Source: Arthrobacter sp. Hiyo4
Lineage (GTDB): Bacteria > Actinomycetota > Actinomycetes > Actinomycetales > Micrococcaceae
Reading direction: 5' to 3'
NCBI GenBank assembly: GCA_002370555.1
Contig: AP014718.1
Location: 372,001-436,000, forward strand
DNA: 64,000 bases
A program made the position numbers and the translations under genes. This document shows, in pieces, positions 49,035 to 58,970 of this stretch. The notes under the pieces were generated by a model. The model worked only from the letters and a program-made list of their open reading frames with translations. It searched no databases and was not told the origin of the DNA. The number at the start of each line of letters is the position of its first letter. Position 1 is the stretch's first letter.

Positions 49035-50458
49035 GTATCGAACAGGCCGGCACCACAGGCAAGGCTGCGGAATCCCTGCCGCAGCTGAACCGGACCGTCC
49101 ACGCTGCCGCCAAGCCGCCGGTGCGGATCGTCCACCTCGGACTCGGCGCCTTCCACCGCTCGCACCAGGCCTGGTTCACCAGCCAGGCCGGCGACGCCGC
49201 GGAGTGGGGCATCGCCGCTTTCACCGGCCGCCGCCCGGACGCGGCCCTGGCTCTTGCCGAGCAGGACGGCCTCTTCACGCTCGTGGAGCGCGCTGACAGC
49301 GGCGACTCGTTCGCCGTCGTCGGCAGCATGGTGGAAGCGGTGGACGGCGCGGACGTGCAGCGGCTCGCAGAGCTCGTTTCGGCGCCCGCCACCGCCATGG
49401 TCACCCTGACGGTCACCGAAGCGGCGTACCGGCTCGGTGCCGATGGGCAGCTGGACACTACAGCGTCCGACGTCGCCGGCGACCTTGCGCTGCTGGCTTC
49501 CGGCAGTGGAAGCCCGTCGACGCCGTTGGGCCGCCTTGTGTTCGCGCTCGCCGCACGCCGGGCTGCCGGAGCCGGGCCGCTCGCCGTTGTCTGCTGCGAC
49601 AACCTTGCCAACAACGGCACAGTAGCCCGCAACGCCGTGGCGGGCCTGGCCCAGGCCTGGGACGCGGAGCTCGCGGCCTGGGTCGAGGCAAACGTCAGCT
49701 TTGTCAGCACGTCCGTGGACCGCATCACGCCGCGCACCACGGAAGCGGACATCGCCGCCGTCGAGGCCGCCTGCGGCTACCGCGACAACTCGCCCGTCGT
49801 GGCTGAGCCGTTCAGCAACTGGGTGCTCAGCGGAGATTTCCCGGCCGGCCGTCCGCGCTGGGAGGACGCCGGCGCTGTCTTCGTTAACCACATCGAGCCT
49901 TACGAGAACCGCAAGCTGTGGCTCCTGAACGGCGCGCATTCCCTGCTGGCCTACGCCGGCCAGCTCCGCGGACACACCACGGTGGCGCAGGCCCTCGCGG
50001 ACGCGCAGTGCCTGACCGCCGTCGAAACCTTTTGGGACGAAGCCGAGGCGAACCTGTCCGGTGACGCGGCCGGTGGCGCAGACCTGCAGATCCCGGCGTA
50101 CCGCGCTGCACTGCTGGCCCGCTTCAGCAATGCGCGCATTGCCCACCACCTGGCCCAGATTGCCATGGACGGGAGCACCAAGCTACGCATGCGGGCCGTG
50201 CCCGTCCTCCTGGCCGAACGGGCCCAGGGCAGATCTGGTGCCGCTGCGGCACTGATGATCGCGGCCTGGATTGACTACAGCGCAGCTGCGGAGACGTTCC
50301 ACGATCCGCTGGCAGATGAAGTGGCCGCGGCCAACCGGCTGGACGGCGCAGAGCGTGTGCGGGCGGTCCTGGCGCTGGTGGATCCTGCCGTCGCAGCGGA
50401 CGACGCCGTCGTGGAACTCGTTTCCGGCCTGCTCGGCACATGCGCGGCAGGCTCCTAA
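49031..50458 (+). CDS. uxuB: Fructuronate reductase / mannitol-dehydrogenase family
   Basis: 475 residues, intact, GTG 49031 with GTGA overlap. Dinucleotide-binding VRIVHLGLGAFHRSHQAWFT, VTLTVTEAAYRL, VVCCDNLANNGTVARNAV, and the KxxxxNxxH catalytic pattern in RKLWLLNGAHSLLAYAG. Coupled with uxaC, it most likely reduces D-fructuronate to D-mannonate, the substrate of ManD encoded downstream. Mannitol or tagaturonate activity is possible for the family but less fitting here. Confidence 0.92.
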   Translation: MSIEQAGTTGKAAESLPQLNRTVHAAAKPPVRIVHLGLGAFHRSHQAWFTSQAGDAAEWGIAAFTGRRPDAALALAEQDGLFTLVERADSGDSFAVVGSMVEAVDGADVQRLAELVSAPATAMVTLTVTEAAYRLGADGQLDTTASDVAGDLALLASGSGSPSTPLGRLVFALAARRAAGAGPLAVVCCDNLANNGTVARNAVAGLAQAWDAELAAWVEANVSFVSTSVDRITPRTTEADIAAVEAACGYRDNSPVVAEPFSNWVLSGDFPAGRPRWEDAGAVFVNHIEPYENRKLWLLNGAHSLLAYAGQLRGHTTVAQALADAQCLTAVETFWDEAEANLSGDAAGGADLQIPAYRAALLARFSNARIAHHLAQIAMDGSTKLRMRAVPVLLAERAQGRSGAAAALMIAAWIDYSAAAETFHDPLADEVAAANRLDGAERVRAVLALVDPAVAADDAVVELVSGLLGTCAAGS

Positions 50459-50491
50459 ACACCAGGCCCGACTAGCATCTCTGCTTCATGA

Positions 50492-50537
50492 AAACGGCAC
50501 TGCCCGGTCCAGGGTCCTGGACCGGGCAGTGCCGTTT
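50492..50537. terminator. Terminator after uxaC-uxuB
   Basis: 22-bp perfect arms beginning AAACGGCACTGCCCGG with a 2-nt centre, followed by TTTCG. It begins 34 bp after the uxuB stop, separating it from the transporter unit. Confidence 0.9.
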
Positions 50538-50577
50538 CGATGGCGTTTCAGTTCCGTGAAGCTTCAATAGAAATATG

Positions 50578-50593
50578 TGGCAATCGCTTGCCA
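50578..50593. promoter_or_regulatory. LacI operator, island copy 4
   Basis: TGGCAATCGCTTGCCA with perfect 6-bp arms, 166 bp before the symporter start. The remaining leader to 50758 shows no other element I can name; the ribosome-binding site AAAGGAG is at about 50744. Confidence 0.82.
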
Positions 50594-50758
50594 TTTTATT
50601 GCCAAGTGACTAGGATTACAGGCAACGAGAAACACGGTGCGGTACGCCCGCGGGGTGCGGATTCTCCCCACTTCAGCATCGCCAAAGATTTACCGCTTCA
50701 TAGCATTTCAATAATTTTCGCCGGCCAACACGGCGGCAAGGGTAAAGGAGCCCAATTC

Positions 50759-52191
50759 ATGAAAAAGCTAAACAAGCTCAGCATCATCGGCTACGGCGCC
50801 GGCGATGCAGCTAACAACCTCGCATTCACCACCGCAACCATGTTCCTGTTGGTGTACTACACGGATGTTGCCGGCATCTCCGCAGCGGCTGCCGGAACCC
50901 TGCTGCTCGTGGTCAGGCTCTTTGACGCTTTCGCTGACGTCTTTGCCGGCCGGATCGTTGACCGGACCTACAGCAAGCGCTTCGGCAAGTTCCGTCCCTT
51001 CATCATGTTCGGCTCCATCCCGCTGCTGCTCCTGAGCGTGGCAACGTTCTCCGTTCCGCAGCTGGGCGAATCCGGCACACTGCTGTATGCCTACGTCACC
51101 TATGCGGCCCTCGGCCTTGCCTACAGCCTCGTGAACATTCCGTACGGCTCGCTGGCCGGCGCCATGACGCAGGATCCGGGAGAGCGCGCCAAGCTGGGCT
51201 CGGCCCGCATGGTGGGCGCCCTGCTGGTGGGCTCTTCGCTGGGTATCTTCGTTGCGCCGCTGATCAAGCCCGGTGCCGATCTCCAGTCGACGTTCACCAC
51301 CATTACCCTGTTGTTTGTGGTCATCGGGGCGGCGCTGTACTTCTTCACCGCATTGACCGCCAAGGAACGCGTGCACCGCGCCGTCCCCAAGGTGACGTTC
51401 AAGCAGAGCGTGGACACACTCAAAGGCAACAAGCCCCTCCTGATGCTGTGCCTGAGCTCCTTCTTCTTCCTCTCCGGCTACCTCGCACTGACCTCCGTGC
51501 AGCTGTACTACCTGCGCGACGTCCTGGGCCGCCTGGACCTGTACCCCGTCCTGTCCATCATCCAGCTGGCGCTCACCTTCTTCCTGGCCGCCTATATGCC
51601 CAAACTTGTCCGTAACGTCGGCAAGAAGAGCGTCTACATCTACTCTTCGCTGGTCACTGTCCTCGGCGGTGCGATCATATTCTTCGCCCGGCCGGCCAGG
51701 TCTGGATGGGCTTTACCGGGCTCGTGGTCAGCCTCGTGGGTGTCCTGGCCGTCAACATCGTGGTGTGGGCCCTGGAAGCCGACACGGTGGAGTACGGCGA
51801 ATGGCGGACCGGTGTCCGCACCGAGGGCATCACGTACGCGCTGTTCTCCTTCACCCGCAAGTCCGGCCAGGCCGTGGGCGGTGCGCTGGCGGCATACGCC
51901 CTGGCACTGGGGGGCTACAAGTCCGGAGCAGCGCAGACCGCGGACGCCCTGTTCGGCATTCAGATTGCGGCCGGTGCCATCCCTGCCGTGCTGACTATCC
52001 TTGCCGTATTAGTAATGTCCAAGTACACGCTGACCGACGCCAAGCACGCGGAGATCCTCCAGGAGATCCAGGAACGCCGGACCAAAACTGTGGGCGCCGG
52101 CGAAGCCGCTGACGCCAGCACAACAACTGATGCCAGCACCACCGCTGACGCCGGCACGCTGGTTGATGCCGGCAAAACTGCCAGCCACTAA
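50759..52191 (+). CDS. GPH-family sugar:cation symporter (glucuronide/uronate type), one frame break
   Basis: Twelve-helix MFS-fold transporter of the GusB/UidB/MelB type: SIIGYGAGDAANNLAFTTAT, RLFDAFADVFAGRIVDRTYS (GPH loop motif D-x-x-x-x-D), FGKFRPFIMFGSIPLLLLSV, LVNIPYGSLAGAMTQDPGER. Near 51692 GGCCGGCC should be GGCCCGGCC; then GQVWMGFTGLVVSLVGVLAV, TVEYGEWRTGVRTEGITYAL. A repeated Thr/Ala/Asp tail (ADASTTTDASTTADAG) ends the protein, about 477 residues. Probably imports glucuronate or glucuronides for the adjacent enzymes. Confidence 0.88.
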
Positions 52192-52236
52192 CTCCCAGCA
52201 CCACAAACCGACCAGAAGTCCCCGAAAGGATCTGCC

Positions 52237-53466
52237 GTGAAAATCATTGCCGCTGAAGTTTTCGTGACAAGCCCGTCACGTAACTTCGTGACCCTGCGCA
52301 TCACTACGGACGACGGGGTCACCGGCATCGGTGACGCCACGCTGAACGGCCGCGAACTGGCTGTTGCCGCCTACCTCAAAGAGCACGTGGCCCAGCTGCT
52401 GATCGGCAAGGATCCGCACAAGATCGAGGACACCTGGCAGTTCCTGTACCGCAGCTCGTACTGGCGCCGCGGGCCGGTCACCATGGCCGCAATCGCCGCC
52501 GTGGACATGGCCCTGTGGGACATCAAGGGCAAGATGGCGAACATGCCGGTCTACCAGCTCCTGGGCGGCGCGTCACGCAACGGCCTGCGCGCTTACGGCC
52601 ACGCTTCCGGCGCCGACCTCGAGTCGCTGTTCGACTCAGTCCGGGAGCACCTGGAACTGGGTTACAAGTCCATCCGCATCCAGACCGCTGTCCCCGGCAT
52701 TAAGGCCGTCTACGGTGTGGCCGCGCAGGCCCAGGCCTCGGGCGAACGCTACGACTACGAGCCCGCCGGCCGCGGCGCCTTCCCGCAGGAAGAGGACTGG
52801 GACACGCGCGCCTACCTGCGCCACCTGCCGTCCGTGTTCGAGGCCGTGCGCAACGAGTTCGGCCCGGAAATCCCGCTGCTGCACGACGGCCACCACCGTA
52901 TGACGCCCATCCAGGCCGCGAAGCTCGGCAAAGCCCTGGAACCGTACGACCTGTTCTGGCTCGAGGACTGCACCCCGGCCGAAAACCAGGAGGGCCTGCG
53001 GCTGGTCCGCCAGCACACCACCACCCCGTTGGCCATCGGTGAAATCTTCAACACCGTGTGGGACTACCAGACGCTCATCAAGGAACAGCTGATCGACTAC
53101 GTCCGCGCAGCCTCCACCCACTTCGGCGGCATCTCCCCGCTGAAGAAGGTCATGGACTTCGCCGCCCAGTACCAGATCAAGTCCGGCTTCCACGGCCCCA
53201 CGGACATCTCCCCGGTGGGCTTCGCCGCCCAGCTGCACGTGGGCCTGGCCATCCACAACTACGGCATCCAGGAATACATGCAGCACTCGGACAAGACCAA
53301 CGAGGTCTTCGAGCAGTCCATGACCTTCAAGGACGGCTACCTGCACCCGGGCGACAAGCCCGGCATCGGCGTTGAATTCAACGAGGAAGCCGCGGCAGCG
53401 TACCCGTACCAGCAGGCCTACCTGCCGTACAACCGCCTGGTAGACGGAACGGTGCACGACTGGTGA
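52237..53466 (+). CDS. manD: D-mannonate dehydratase, enolase superfamily (ManD/RspA)
   Basis: 409 residues from GTG 52237 (ribosome-binding site GAAAGGA), intact. Enolase-superfamily start [40 protein letters not shown]; metal Asp217 and catalytic His219 in [10 protein letters not shown]; Glu243 (WLEDC) and Glu269 (AIGEIF); [14 protein letters not shown]; the ManD-type [12 protein letters not shown] with His319. Dehydrates D-mannonate to 2-keto-3-deoxygluconate. Relatives include low-activity gluconate dehydratases. Its TGA overlaps the next GTG. Confidence 0.93.
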   Translation: MKIIAAEVFVTSPSRNFVTLRITTDDGVTGIGDATLNGRELAVAAYLKEHVAQLLIGKDPHKIEDTWQFLYRSSYWRRGPVTMAAIAAVDMALWDIKGKMANMPVYQLLGGASRNGLRAYGHASGADLESLFDSVREHLELGYKSIRIQTAVPGIKAVYGVAAQAQASGERYDYEPAGRGAFPQEEDWDTRAYLRHLPSVFEAVRNEFGPEIPLLHDGHHRMTPIQAAKLGKALEPYDLFWLEDCTPAENQEGLRLVRQHTTTPLAIGEIFNTVWDYQTLIKEQLIDYVRAASTHFGGISPLKKVMDFAAQYQIKSGFHGPTDISPVGFAAQLHVGLAIHNYGIQEYMQHSDKTNEVFEQSMTFKDGYLHPGDKPGIGVEFNEEAAAAYPYQQAYLPYNRLVDGTVHDW

Positions 53467-55796
53467 CCGCCGCGACATCGCCCGCCCCAGCAGGAGGAGC
53501 CGGTCCCCGCGTCATTGTTATGGGCGTCTCCGGCTGCGGCAAGACCACTATCGGTGACCTGGTGGCCCGCGAGCTGGGCGTTCAGTTCCTCGACGGCGAT
53601 TCCCTCCACCCGGTGGAGAACGTCGCCAAGATGGCAGCGGGCACTCCGCTGACCGACGAGGACCGCTGGCCGTGGCTCGCCACGGTGGGCAATGAATTGG
53701 CAGCTGCCACAGGCGGCCTGGTTCTGGCCTGCTCGGCTCTTCGCCGCAGTTACCGCGACGCCATCCGTGCCAAGGCGCCGGATACGGTGTTCCTCCACCT
53801 GCACGGCAGCAAAGAGGTTCTTCGGGCACGGACTGAAGGCCGCTCCGGGCACTTTATGCCGCCCGCGCTGCTCGAATCCCAGTTGGCCACCCTCGAACCC
53901 CTGGAATCCGATGAGCCAGGTGTGGTGGTGGACATCGCGGCTCCGGTGGACCAGGTGGTGGCCGACGCGTTGGCGGGCATCGCCGCTGCGGTGAGTGCCG
54001 CCGTCGGAAATGCCGCCGAGTCAGCGACTGGTGCCACCGGCACCCCGGGGCGACAGTTCGACGTCGACCTTCAGGCCGCGCCGTTCAACCTCGACGACGA
54101 CGCCGTGGCGTGGGTGGAATCCACCCTCGCCGGGATGAGCCTCGAGGAAAAGATCGGGCAGCTGTTCATCAACCACAACAACGACTACTCCCCGGAATAT
54201 CTCGACGGCGTCCTGGACACGTACCACGTGGGAGGCATGCGCTACCGGCCGGGACCGTCCGCGGCCGTTCAGGAACACATCCGGCACGCGCAGTCGAAGT
54301 CCAAGGTGCCGCTGCTGGTGGCGTCCAACCCGGAAATGGGCGGGGCCGGAAGCTGCGACGACGGCACGTTTGTATCGACGCACCTGCAGGCAGGCTCGCA
54401 CCCTGACAAGGCCATCGCACGCCGGATGGGCCAGGTAGCCGGCCTGGAAACCGCGGCCCTGGGATGCAACTGGGCCTTCGCCCCCATCGTGGACATCCAC
54501 TACAACTGGCGGAACACAGTCATCTCCACGCGGGCCTTCGGCAACACGCCGGAGATCGTGGTGGAGCGAGCCAAGGAGTACTTCGACGGCATTAGCGAGT
54601 CCCCCACGGTGTGCGCCATGAAGCACTTCCCGGGCGACGGCATGGACGAGCGCGACCAGCACGTGGTCACGTCCTACAACACCCTCGGCTACGACGAGTG
54701 GAACACAACGTACGGCCACGTGTACCGCGAAATGATCGGGCACGGCGTGCAGTCCATCATGATCGGGCACATCGGCGCGCCGGAGCTTTCCCGGCACTTC
54801 CGCCCGGGCCTCGCGGACAAGGACATCCGTCCCGCCACCCTGGCCCCGGAGCTGCTCCAGGACCTGCTGCGCGGCGAACTCGGCTTCAACGGGCTCATCC
54901 TCACGGACGCCTCGCAGATGATCGGGCTCACCCAGGCCATGAAGCGCAAGGACCTGGTGCCGGCGACCATTGCCGCCGGCTGCGACATGTTCCTGTTCTT
55001 CCGCAACGCCGGCGAAGACTTCCAGTACATGCTGGACGGCTACAAGTCCGGCGTCATCACGGAGCAGCGCCTGCATGACGCCCTGCGCCGCATCCTGGCC
55101 CTCAAGGCCTCGCTGGGGCTGCACCTGAAGGCGCGCAACGAACTGGTTCCGCCCGTGGAGGCACTGGCCGTGATCGGCAGCGCGGCGCACCGCGCCATCG
55201 CCGCGGAGATCGCGGACAAGACCGTCACCCTGGTCAAGGACACCGCGAACAACCTGCCCATCACGCCGGAGACGCACAAGCGGATCCGCCTGTACGGCAT
55301 CTCCGGCGGCCCGGACTTCACCATGGCGGACCCGCTGGCCTACCTGGACACGGTCAAGGAGGAGCTCGAAAAGGCCGGCTTCGAGGTGCACGTGTTCAAG
55401 ACTGCCGATCAGCGCAAAGCGGCGGGGGAGACGGGCATCAACTTCATGTCCATCATCTCCGAGGAAGCCACCGGCGACTACGCGGACAAGTACGACGCCG
55501 CGTTTGTCTTCGCGAACGTCAAGGGCTTTGCCCAGGAGGCCGCGATCCGGATCAAGTGGTCCACCCCGATGGCCGCGGAAATCCCGTGGTACGTCACCGA
55601 GGTTCCCACGGTTTTGGTGTCGCTGAACCAGCCCAACCACCTCATCGACGTGCCGATGGTCAAGACCGCCATCCACGCCCATGCGGGAACTGTGGAGGCC
55701 ATCCGGGCCACGATCGAGAAGATCATGGGCAAGTCTGAGTTCCAGGGGACGTACAACGAGAACGTCTTCTGCGATTCTTTCGACACACGGCTCTAG
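53463..55796 (+). CDS. Bifunctional fusion: gluconokinase domain plus NagZ-type GH3 glycosidase
   Basis: 777 residues in one open frame from GTG 53463. Residues about 15-176: GntK-type kinase (Walker [10 protein letters not shown] at 21-29; [48 protein letters not shown]). After a 25-residue Ala/Gly/Thr linker, residues about 200-555 form a GH3 barrel: [18 protein letters not shown] (387-393), an Asp-x-His pair at 398-400 like NagZ acid/base dyads, and nucleophile Asp482 in LTDASQM. About 555-777 resembles a GH3 C-terminal domain. GTG 53991 at the joint could restart a separate GH3. No single missing base would create a stop at the joint. Substrates are inferred only. Confidence 0.85.
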   Translation: MTAATSPAPAGGAGPRVIVMGVSGCGKTTIGDLVARELGVQFLDGDSLHPVENVAKMAAGTPLTDEDRWPWLATVGNELAAATGGLVLACSALRRSYRDAIRAKAPDTVFLHLHGSKEVLRARTEGRSGHFMPPALLESQLATLEPLESDEPGVVVDIAAPVDQVVADALAGIAAAVSAAVGNAAESATGATGTPGRQFDVDLQAAPFNLDDDAVAWVESTLAGMSLEEKIGQLFINHNNDYSPEYLDGVLDTYHVGGMRYRPGPSAAVQEHIRHAQSKSKVPLLVASNPEMGGAGSCDDGTFVSTHLQAGSHPDKAIARRMGQVAGLETAALGCNWAFAPIVDIHYNWRNTVISTRAFGNTPEIVVERAKEYFDGISESPTVCAMKHFPGDGMDERDQHVVTSYNTLGYDEWNTTYGHVYREMIGHGVQSIMIGHIGAPELSRHFRPGLADKDIRPATLAPELLQDLLRGELGFNGLILTDASQMIGLTQAMKRKDLVPATIAAGCDMFLFFRNAGEDFQYMLDGYKSGVITEQRLHDALRRILALKASLGLHLKARNELVPPVEALAVIGSAAHRAIAAEIADKTVTLVKDTANNLPITPETHKRIRLYGISGGPDFTMADPLAYLDTVKEELEKAGFEVHVFKTADQRKAAGETGINFMSIISEEATGDYADKYDAAFVFANVKGFAQEAAIRIKWSTPMAAEIPWYVTEVPTVLVSLNQPNHLIDVPMVKTAIHAHAGTVEAIRATIEKIMGKSEFQGTYNENVFCDSFDTRL

Positions 55797-55837
55797 GGTT
55801 ATCGCTGCGGTTTTAGGCTGACGACTCGCAGATGGAT

Positions 55838-55865
55838 TGGCGCTACGCGGATACGCGTAGCGCCA
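55838..55865. repeat. Hairpin after the island: 12-bp perfect inverted repeat
   Basis: TGGCGCTACGCG and CGCGTAGCGCCA around a GATA loop. Outer bases (CAGATGG on the left, CCAT..CTG on the right) extend it imperfectly to about 55829-55876. It lies 42 bp after the fusion-gene stop, with no T-run. Confidence 0.7.
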
Positions 55866-55947
55866 TTCCATTTCTGCGTCACAGGGCCATTTCCGCGTCC
55901 CAAACCGGGCGAGTGCGGCCGGTCCCCGGGCGGCGTAGCGTTAGTGC

Positions 55948-57234
55948 ATGGAGCGAACGGGGTGCGCCGTTGTGGGCGGCGGCCGGCGGGCATGATGCTG
56001 GGGCTGCTGCTGGCCCGGGCAGGCGTGAAGGTCACGGTCCTGGAAAAGCATGGCGACTTCCTGCGGGATTTCCGCGGCGACACCGTGCATGCCTCCACCA
56101 TCAGGCTGATCGACGAACTGGGACTGGGCGCCAGCTTCCGCCAGCTCCCGCAGAGCAGGCTGAACAACGTTGCCATCCCCATCCCGGGCGCCGGTTTGGT
56201 CACTTTCGGGGATTTCGCGTCCCTGAAGCCCCCGTACAACTACATTGCCATGATGCCGCAGTGGGACTTCCTGAACTTCCTGGCCACAGAGGCGGCGCGC
56301 GAACCCACCTTCACGCTCCTGATGCAACACGAAGCAACGTCGCTAATGTTCGACGGCGGACGCGTCGCGGGCGTCCGCTACCGCACGCCCGACGGCCGCG
56401 AAGGTGCACTCCGTGCAGACCTCGTGGTGGCCACTGATGGGCGCCATTCAGTGCTGCGGCGGGCCGCCGGGCTGAAGCCGCGGAGCTACCCCGTCCCCTT
56501 CGACACATGGTGGTTCAGGCTTCCGCGCCATGCGTCGGAGAAGGGCGCCGTGGCGGGCATCGTCCCGGCATTCCGAGACCGGGAAGCCATGATCTCCCTG
56601 TTCCGCGACGACTACTACCAAATGGGGTACATCGCCGCCAAGGGAGACAGCGCCAGGATCCGTTCTGAAGGGGTGGAACGATTCCGGGAACGCGTGGCCG
56701 CGCTGCGCCCGGACCTGGCGGACCGCGTTGCGTCCATAAGTTCGCTCGGTGACCTTCACTGGCTGGATGTGCGGTTGGACCGGCTGCGGCGCTGGTATGT
56801 GGACGGGCTGTTATGCATCGGCGACGCCGCCCATGCCATGTCCCGGTGGGCGGCGTGGGCATCAACCTGGCCATCCAGGACGCGGTGGCGGCGGCGACTC
56901 TGCTGGCACCGGCACTTCTGCGCGGGCACGTCAGCGTGCAGGAACTCGCCGCGGTGGAACGGCGGCGCCGGATGCCCACCGTGATTGTCCAGACGGTGCA
57001 GCGGATCATGCACCGCGCAGTGTTCGTCCCATTGTTCGCCGGAAGGAGGGCGGAGCCCCCGCGGGCCCTGCTGTTTGTGGTCCGGCACGCCCGATGGTCC
57101 GGCGGCTGATGCCGCGGCTGATCGCGTTCGGACCCCGGCCGGAACATGCGCCTTCCTTCGCCTGCCGCGTTCAGCCGCGGCAAGCAGCAAAGCCGCCCGG
57201 TTTGGCGCGCCGTCACAAATCGGGGAACCACTAA
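55948..57234 (+). CDS. FAD-dependent aromatic-type monooxygenase, three frame breaks
   Basis: From ATG 55948: MERTGCAVVGGGPAGMMLGL (FAD GxGxxG, C missing near 55982), then LARAGVKVTVLEKHGDF, DFRGDTVHASTIRLIDELGL, FTLLMQHEATSLMFDGGRVA, RADLVVATDGRHSVLRRAAG (DG motif), GLLCIGDAAHAMSPVGGVGI (C missing near 56838, GD motif). A third break near 57091 gives the true end MVRRLMPRLIAFGPRPEHAP to TAA 57232. About 430 residues, PHBH/UbiH-like flavoprotein hydroxylase. Ends 10 bp before pyrE. Substrate unknown. Confidence 0.87.
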
Positions 57235-57244
57235 ACTGGACACC

Positions 57245-57817
57245 ATGACTTCCCCTCTTGACGCTGCCGCTGCCCGTGCCCGCCTGCTGGAACTGATCAA
57301 GGAACTTGCCGTAGTCCGCGGCAAGGTAATCCTCTCCAGCGGCGCCGAGGCCGACTACTACATCGACCTGCGCCGCATCACTCTGCACCATGAGGCCTCC
57401 AAGCTGGTGGGCCAGGTCATGCTGGCGCTGACGGACGACGCCGGGATCGACTTTGAGTGCGCCGGTGGCCTGACCATGGGTGCTGACCCCGTTGGCACCG
57501 CCGTTATGCACGCCGCGGTGGACGCCGGCCGCACCGTGGACGCGTTTGTGGTCCGCAAGGCCCAGAAGTCCTACGGCATGGGCCGCCAGGTTGAGGGTCC
57601 CTCCGTTGAGGGCCGCAAGGTCCTGGTGCTGGAGGACACGTCCACCACCGGCGGCTCCGCCCTCACCGCCGTTGAGGGTGTCCGGAAGGCCGGCGGCAAC
57701 GTGGTTGCCGTGGCCGTCATCGTGGACCGGGACACCGGCTCCAAGGAAAGAATCGAAGCCGAGACCGGCGTGCCCTACCTGTTCGCCTTCGGCAAGGACG
57801 AGCTGGGCCTCTCCTAG
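57245..57817 (+). CDS. pyrE: Orotate phosphoribosyltransferase
   Basis: 190 residues from ATG 57245, intact. GKVILSSGAEADYYIDLRRI (orotate site), GGLTMGADPVGTAVMHAAVD, FVVRKAQKSYGMGRQVEGPS flexible loop, and the PRPP motif VLVLEDTSTTGGSALTAVEG. Joins orotate and PRPP to give OMP in pyrimidine synthesis. No other pyr genes are in view, the usual actinobacterial situation. Confidence 0.95.
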   Translation: MTSPLDAAAARARLLELIKELAVVRGKVILSSGAEADYYIDLRRITLHHEASKLVGQVMLALTDDAGIDFECAGGLTMGADPVGTAVMHAAVDAGRTVDAFVVRKAQKSYGMGRQVEGPSVEGRKVLVLEDTSTTGGSALTAVEGVRKAGGNVVAVAVIVDRDTGSKERIEAETGVPYLFAFGKDELGLS

Positions 57818-57929
57818 CGGGTTCGGCCCCTCTTTGCGGACACAGTAGCCGCCCGCGCCCAGGGTTACCCGGGGCCGTGGCCGGCGCCGGGGTTGCAGCG
57901 GCGGCTTCCACTGTGGCTACGGTAGAGGT

Positions 57930-58970
57930 GTGCCTTATAAGGGGGAAGCAGAACCGCAGGAACAGCCAGGAGCCCATCAGGCCCGGCTGCTGGCCAATGC
58001 CGCCGCTCTCAAGCGGTTTTCGCGCCGCGGGTTCCTGGCCGGCACGGGCGCCTCGGCCCTGCTGGCGGCGGACATGCTGGTTACCCGCCGCGTCCAGGCG
58101 GAGCGGCGGGTCAACAGGATCCTGCAGGTCGCGGACGACTTCGCCGACGCCTACTACCCGAACGCCAGCTGGTTCCTCTTCCCCGGCTACAAGACCAGCT
58201 GGGAAGAGGCGCTCTGGATCCTGAACGCGATGCGTGGTGCGCTGAACAAGCGCGGCCAGCTCGCCGCCGTCGGCTATTCCAACCAAGGGCTGGACATCGA
58301 CGAGGTGGTAATCGCCGTCATCGAACATGTCCGGGCGAAAAAGCTGACCAAGCTTTTCTTCTACGGCCACAGTTTCGGCGGCATGGTGGCCACCCAGGTG
58401 GCCGCGCGGCTCAGGGAATTCCATGGCGTGGAGGTTGACTTTATCCTGCTGGACTCCAGCCCCTACAGCCGGAGCGACGTGCTGGACGAGAGCTGGTTCG
58501 ACGGCGTGGTGTTCCTGTATGAGAGCGGCTTCCGGGTCCCGTCCGTGGTCCGCGGCAGCTACGAACTGGGGGAGCGCGTCATCCACAAGGACGAGCGGAC
58601 CTGGCGGCAGATCCTGGACCAGACCATGGAGCAGCTGTCCCCGATCGCCCCGTCCAGTGTGCTCATCCAGTCCGAGTCGGCGTACATCTACCATTTCGAC
58701 GGAAACCGGTTTGTGGACAAGCTCGGCGCCACGCGGATGGCGTACATCGGCAACCCGAAAGACCGCACGGTCCGGTACCAGACGGCCAAGGACGCGTGGT
58801 CGGCAGCGTTCCAACCCCATATGGTCTCCATGGACCTGCAGACGGAGGGGGCCCTTCCGGCGCACGCGAGTCCGGGCTGGAATCCGCTCATCTACCGGCC
58901 CATCGTGGAGCGGCTCATGGACGACTTTTTTCCGCTGCCCCGCGGCGGCTCGAAGGTGACGGTTTTCTAG
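57930..58970 (+). CDS. Tat-exported alpha/beta hydrolase-like protein
   Basis: 346 residues from GTG 57930. A twin-arginine signal starts near residue 30 (FSRRGFLAGTGASALLAADM). The hydrolase fold shows FLFPGYKTSWEEALW, the nucleophile elbow FFYGHSFGGMVATQVAARL and FILLDSSPYSRSDVLDESWF. The final third has no clear acid or His assignment by eye. Exported, possibly cell-wall-associated esterase; substrate unknown. Its stop overlaps the 3' end of the convergent HAD gene. Confidence 0.75.
   Translation: MPYKGEAEPQEQPGAHQARLLANAAALKRFSRRGFLAGTGASALLAADMLVTRRVQAERRVNRILQVADDFADAYYPNASWFLFPGYKTSWEEALWILNAMRGALNKRGQLAAVGYSNQGLDIDEVVIAVIEHVRAKKLTKLFFYGHSFGGMVATQVAARLREFHGVEVDFILLDSSPYSRSDVLDESWFDGVVFLYESGFRVPSVVRGSYELGERVIHKDERTWRQILDQTMEQLSPIAPSSVLIQSESAYIYHFDGNRFVDKLGATRMAYIGNPKDRTVRYQTAKDAWSAAFQPHMVSMDLQTEGALPAHASPGWNPLIYRPIVERLMDDFFPLPRGGSKVTVF

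Noticed and set aside
50594-50758. Riboswitch or structured leader before the symporter
   Set aside because: The leader is long (about 165 nt) but I see no conserved riboswitch core or strong stem.
53991-54060. Fusion joint explained as a simple frameshift between gntK and GH3
   Set aside because: The window's error type (one missing base) does not open a stop near the joint in the resulting frame; two lost bases would be needed. Kept as a caution, not as the explanation.
54021-55871. 616-residue ORF on the minus strand
   Set aside because: Shadow of the GntK-GH3 gene; His/Val/Arg-rich composition typical of the complementary strand of high-GC coding DNA, with no domain.
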